From assembly GCF_006716645.1 (NCBI RefSeq), contig NZ_VFPL01000001.1, positions 2,294,001 to 2,358,000 on the forward strand: a DNA stretch of 64,000 nt, written 5' to 3'. A program made the position numbers and the translations under genes. The stretch comes from Arcticibacter tournemirensis. GTDB taxonomy: Bacteria; Bacteroidota; Bacteroidia; Sphingobacteriales; Sphingobacteriaceae. Below the pieces are notes generated by a model. That model made no database searches, had not been told where the DNA came from, and worked only from the letters and a program-made list of their open reading frames with translations. Positions 62,385-64,000 of the stretch are shown here, piece by piece (position 1 is the first letter of the stretch; each line of letters starts with the position of its first letter).

Positions 62385-64000
62385 GAAATATTGACGATCC
62401 TAGACATGTAATAGAAAATTTATTTATAGGGGAAATAATTGAAGTCGATGGCTCTCACATCGTTGCAGAACTTGATAAGTCTTTATCTGAATTAGCGCGA
62501 ACTTATGAAGGGAACACCTATTTGGTAGGTCAATTTGGTTCTATTATCAAAGTGCACTTTGCCCATAAGATTCTTTACGCATATGTGGGGCGGTTAAGAA
62601 TGAGGTCTGAGTATGAAGCTGAAAAGGGGATAGTTGTTACTGACGCTTCAGATGAAAGAGTAGTGGAAGCGGATCTTTTCGGAGAAGGGACATGGATTCT
62701 TGATTCAGGAGAATGGAAATTGTCATTTGGTCGAGGCGTTTCCTCTTATCCTCTTCCTCAACAATATATATATCTTACTCCACAATCTGAACTTAAATAC
62801 ATATTTGGGAACAATAAAGAAGACGTAATTTTACTGGGCGAGCATGTAAGCTCAAGCGGTACGCCGTGTTACGCCAATATTAATGAATTAGTAGGCAAGC
62901 ACACAGCGATTTTGGGCTCTACGGGATCAGGTAAATCTGGGACTGTAGCTAAAATTATGCATTCTTTAATTGATTATGGAAAGGATAAGGAGGCTTGGAA
63001 TCCTAGAATTATAGTTTTGGATCCACACAACGAGTATAGCAAAGCATTTCCGGCAGGCAATCTGCTTTCAACAGACGAGGGCACTTTAAAACTTCCCTAC
63101 TGGTTTCTAAGTTATACAGAAATTGTCAATTTGGTAATTGGGAAAACGGAGTTTGCTGCGACATCTCAAACAAATATAATTAAGAACGCTTTGCTTGTAG
63201 CAAGAAAGGAAGGCGCTGCAAAAATTGGTTTGGACCCGGATAAAATAAATGTTGATTCTCCTATACCGTTTCTTTTAACCCGGTTTAAGGAGGTTATTGA
63301 AGCCGAGAAGCCACCCCAAGCTTCTAAACAGGATTCACATAATTCAATACTTCAAAAGCTTGAAAGCTTGGAAAGGGATGTACGTCTAAAATTCATGCTG
63401 GAGGAATGGACGGTCGAAGCTGACCCTTTTATTGAGATCCTAACACTATTAATTTCAAAAAGTCAACCATGCATTATAAACCTTTCTGGCGTTCCAGATG
63501 AAGTGGCGGGAATAACAAGTTCTGTTATTGCTCGTACACTATTTAATTTAAAAGTTTGGCAAACATTAGAAGAAAGAAAACAAGATCCTATGCTCTTAGT
63601 TTGTGAAGAGGCTCATAGATATGTGCCAAATCGAGGTGAAGCGCAGTATGAAGCTGCGCAGGAAGCAATTAAAAGAGTGGCAAAAGAAGGTAGAAAATAT
63701 GGTATAGGCTTATTGCTTGTTTCTCAACGGCCTGGCGAATTGGAGCCAACAGTGTTGTCTCAATGTAATTCATGGCTTGTTCATCGGATTACCAATGATA
63801 ATGATCGTGAGAGCATTAAATCTTTTTTTCCCGACAGTATGTCCGGGTTAGTCAAGATGTTATCAGGACTTCGACGTAGAGAGGTTATATTCGTTGGACA
63901 AGCGGCTGCATTACCTTCACGTATTTTGATTGAGAATTTGGACGATGACAAGTTGCCAAAATCTAATGATATATCTTTTACGAAGGGATGGGTAAATGCT
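62381..64000 (+). CDS. HerA/DUF87-type ATPase (3' end beyond the window)
   Basis: 540 codons visible, no stop before the window ends. Residues 1-150 form a HAS-barrel-like beta domain; Walker A GSTGSGKS at 179-186; hydrophobic Walker B and catalytic Glu in PMLLVCEEAHRYVPNRGEAQ (about 403-420); KEGRKYGIGLLLVSQRPGEL and VHRITNDNDRESIKSFFPDS are typical of HerA helicase/translocases. Forms hexamers and, in defence, binds SIR2 or other effectors. Starts at ATGA inside the SIR2 stop. A family length of about 550-650 suggests the end is near. Confidence 0.92.
   Translation, partial: MRNIDDPRHVIENLFIGEIIEVDGSHIVAELDKSLSELARTYEGNTYLVGQFGSIIKVHFAHKILYAYVGRLRMRSEYEAEKGIVVTDASDERVVEADLFGEGTWILDSGEWKLSFGRGVSSYPLPQQYIYLTPQSELKYIFGNNKEDVILLGEHVSSSGTPCYANINELVGKHTAILGSTGSGKSGTVAKIMHSLIDYGKDKEAWNPRIIVLDPHNEYSKAFPAGNLLSTDEGTLKLPYWFLSYTEIVNLVIGKTEFAATSQTNIIKNALLVARKEGAAKIGLDPDKINVDSPIPFLLTRFKEVIEAEKPPQASKQDSHNSILQKLESLERDVRLKFMLEEWTVEADPFIEILTLLISKSQPCIINLSGVPDEVAGITSSVIARTLFNLKVWQTLEERKQDPMLLVCEEAHRYVPNRGEAQYEAAQEAIKRVAKEGRKYGIGLLLVSQRPGELEPTVLSQCNSWLVHRITNDNDRESIKSFFPDSMSGLVKMLSGLRRREVIFVGQAAALPSRILIENLDDDKLPKSNDISFTKGWVNA

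Noticed and set aside
1-64000. tRNA or rRNA genes
   Set aside because: No cloverleaf-like sequences or ribosomal segments were noticed on either strand, though a program scan was not possible.

Overview
The window looks like a chromosome segment of a Bacteroidota member, most probably a Sphingobacteriaceae-type soil or water bacterium (Pedobacter/Mucilaginibacter relatives). Evidence: two SusC/SusD pairs, a FecR anti-sigma factor paired with an STN-domain SusC, carboxypeptidase-like beta-sandwiches at the N-termini of TonB receptors, a triple-Y sensor regulator, LytTR/LytS signalling, FtsX-type permeases of about 800 residues, and Bacteroidota promoter boxes (TAnnTTTG about 20 nt after TTG). 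No rRNA, tRNA or CRISPR array was seen. All assignments come from reading the sequence; no database search was run.

Left half (1-35.6 kb): nutrient capture. A FecR-SusC-SusD-FAD oxidoreductase cluster (2-7945) is followed by a siderophore receptor (8026-10416), small housekeeping-type genes, an FtsX permease (13093-15525), a NamZ-like muramidase (15833-17041), a second siderophore receptor with its PepSY membrane partner (17171-20901), and a phosphodiesterase/alkaline phosphatase fusion (21133-23058). Both siderophore receptors carry two copies of a 19-bp AT-rich box resembling a Fur operator. Upstream of the phosphatase lie the wreckage of a sigma factor and a SusD gene. A compact ArsR-SRPBCC-DoxX operon (23670-24872) and a free-standing FecR-like protein follow. 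A glycan locus (26.6-35.6 kb) then holds a glycosidase, SusD, SusC and a divergent sensor-regulator; a GH3 glucosidase beside it survives only as its 3' end.

Middle (35.6-51.8 kb): an HD hydrolase, a lipoprotein, an FAD oxidoreductase, a LytS/LytTR two-component pair divergent from a TonB receptor/DUF4249 pair, a second FtsX permease split by a 1,036-bp IS982-type insertion sequence, a DUF433/DUF5615 toxin-antitoxin-like pair, and a TPR histidine kinase with its response regulator.

Right end (51.8-64 kb): accessory DNA with many gene fragments. These include an alpha/beta hydrolase tail, two pieces of rhuM, a SWIM-protein fragment, a broken PIN toxin-antitoxin pair, a Rpn-like tail and a possible nuclease tail. 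Intact genes among them include a DUF6169 gene overlapped by a small ORF, a DUF4143 AAA ATPase with a long palindrome over its promoter, and a stand-alone HsdR-N-type nuclease with a probable internal deletion. From about 60.3 kb the base composition becomes clearly AT-rich and a three-gene cluster begins: a four-helix RipA-like membrane protein, a SIR2 NADase-type protein and a HerA-type ATPase that runs off the window. This is the best candidate for an antiphage defence system in the window.
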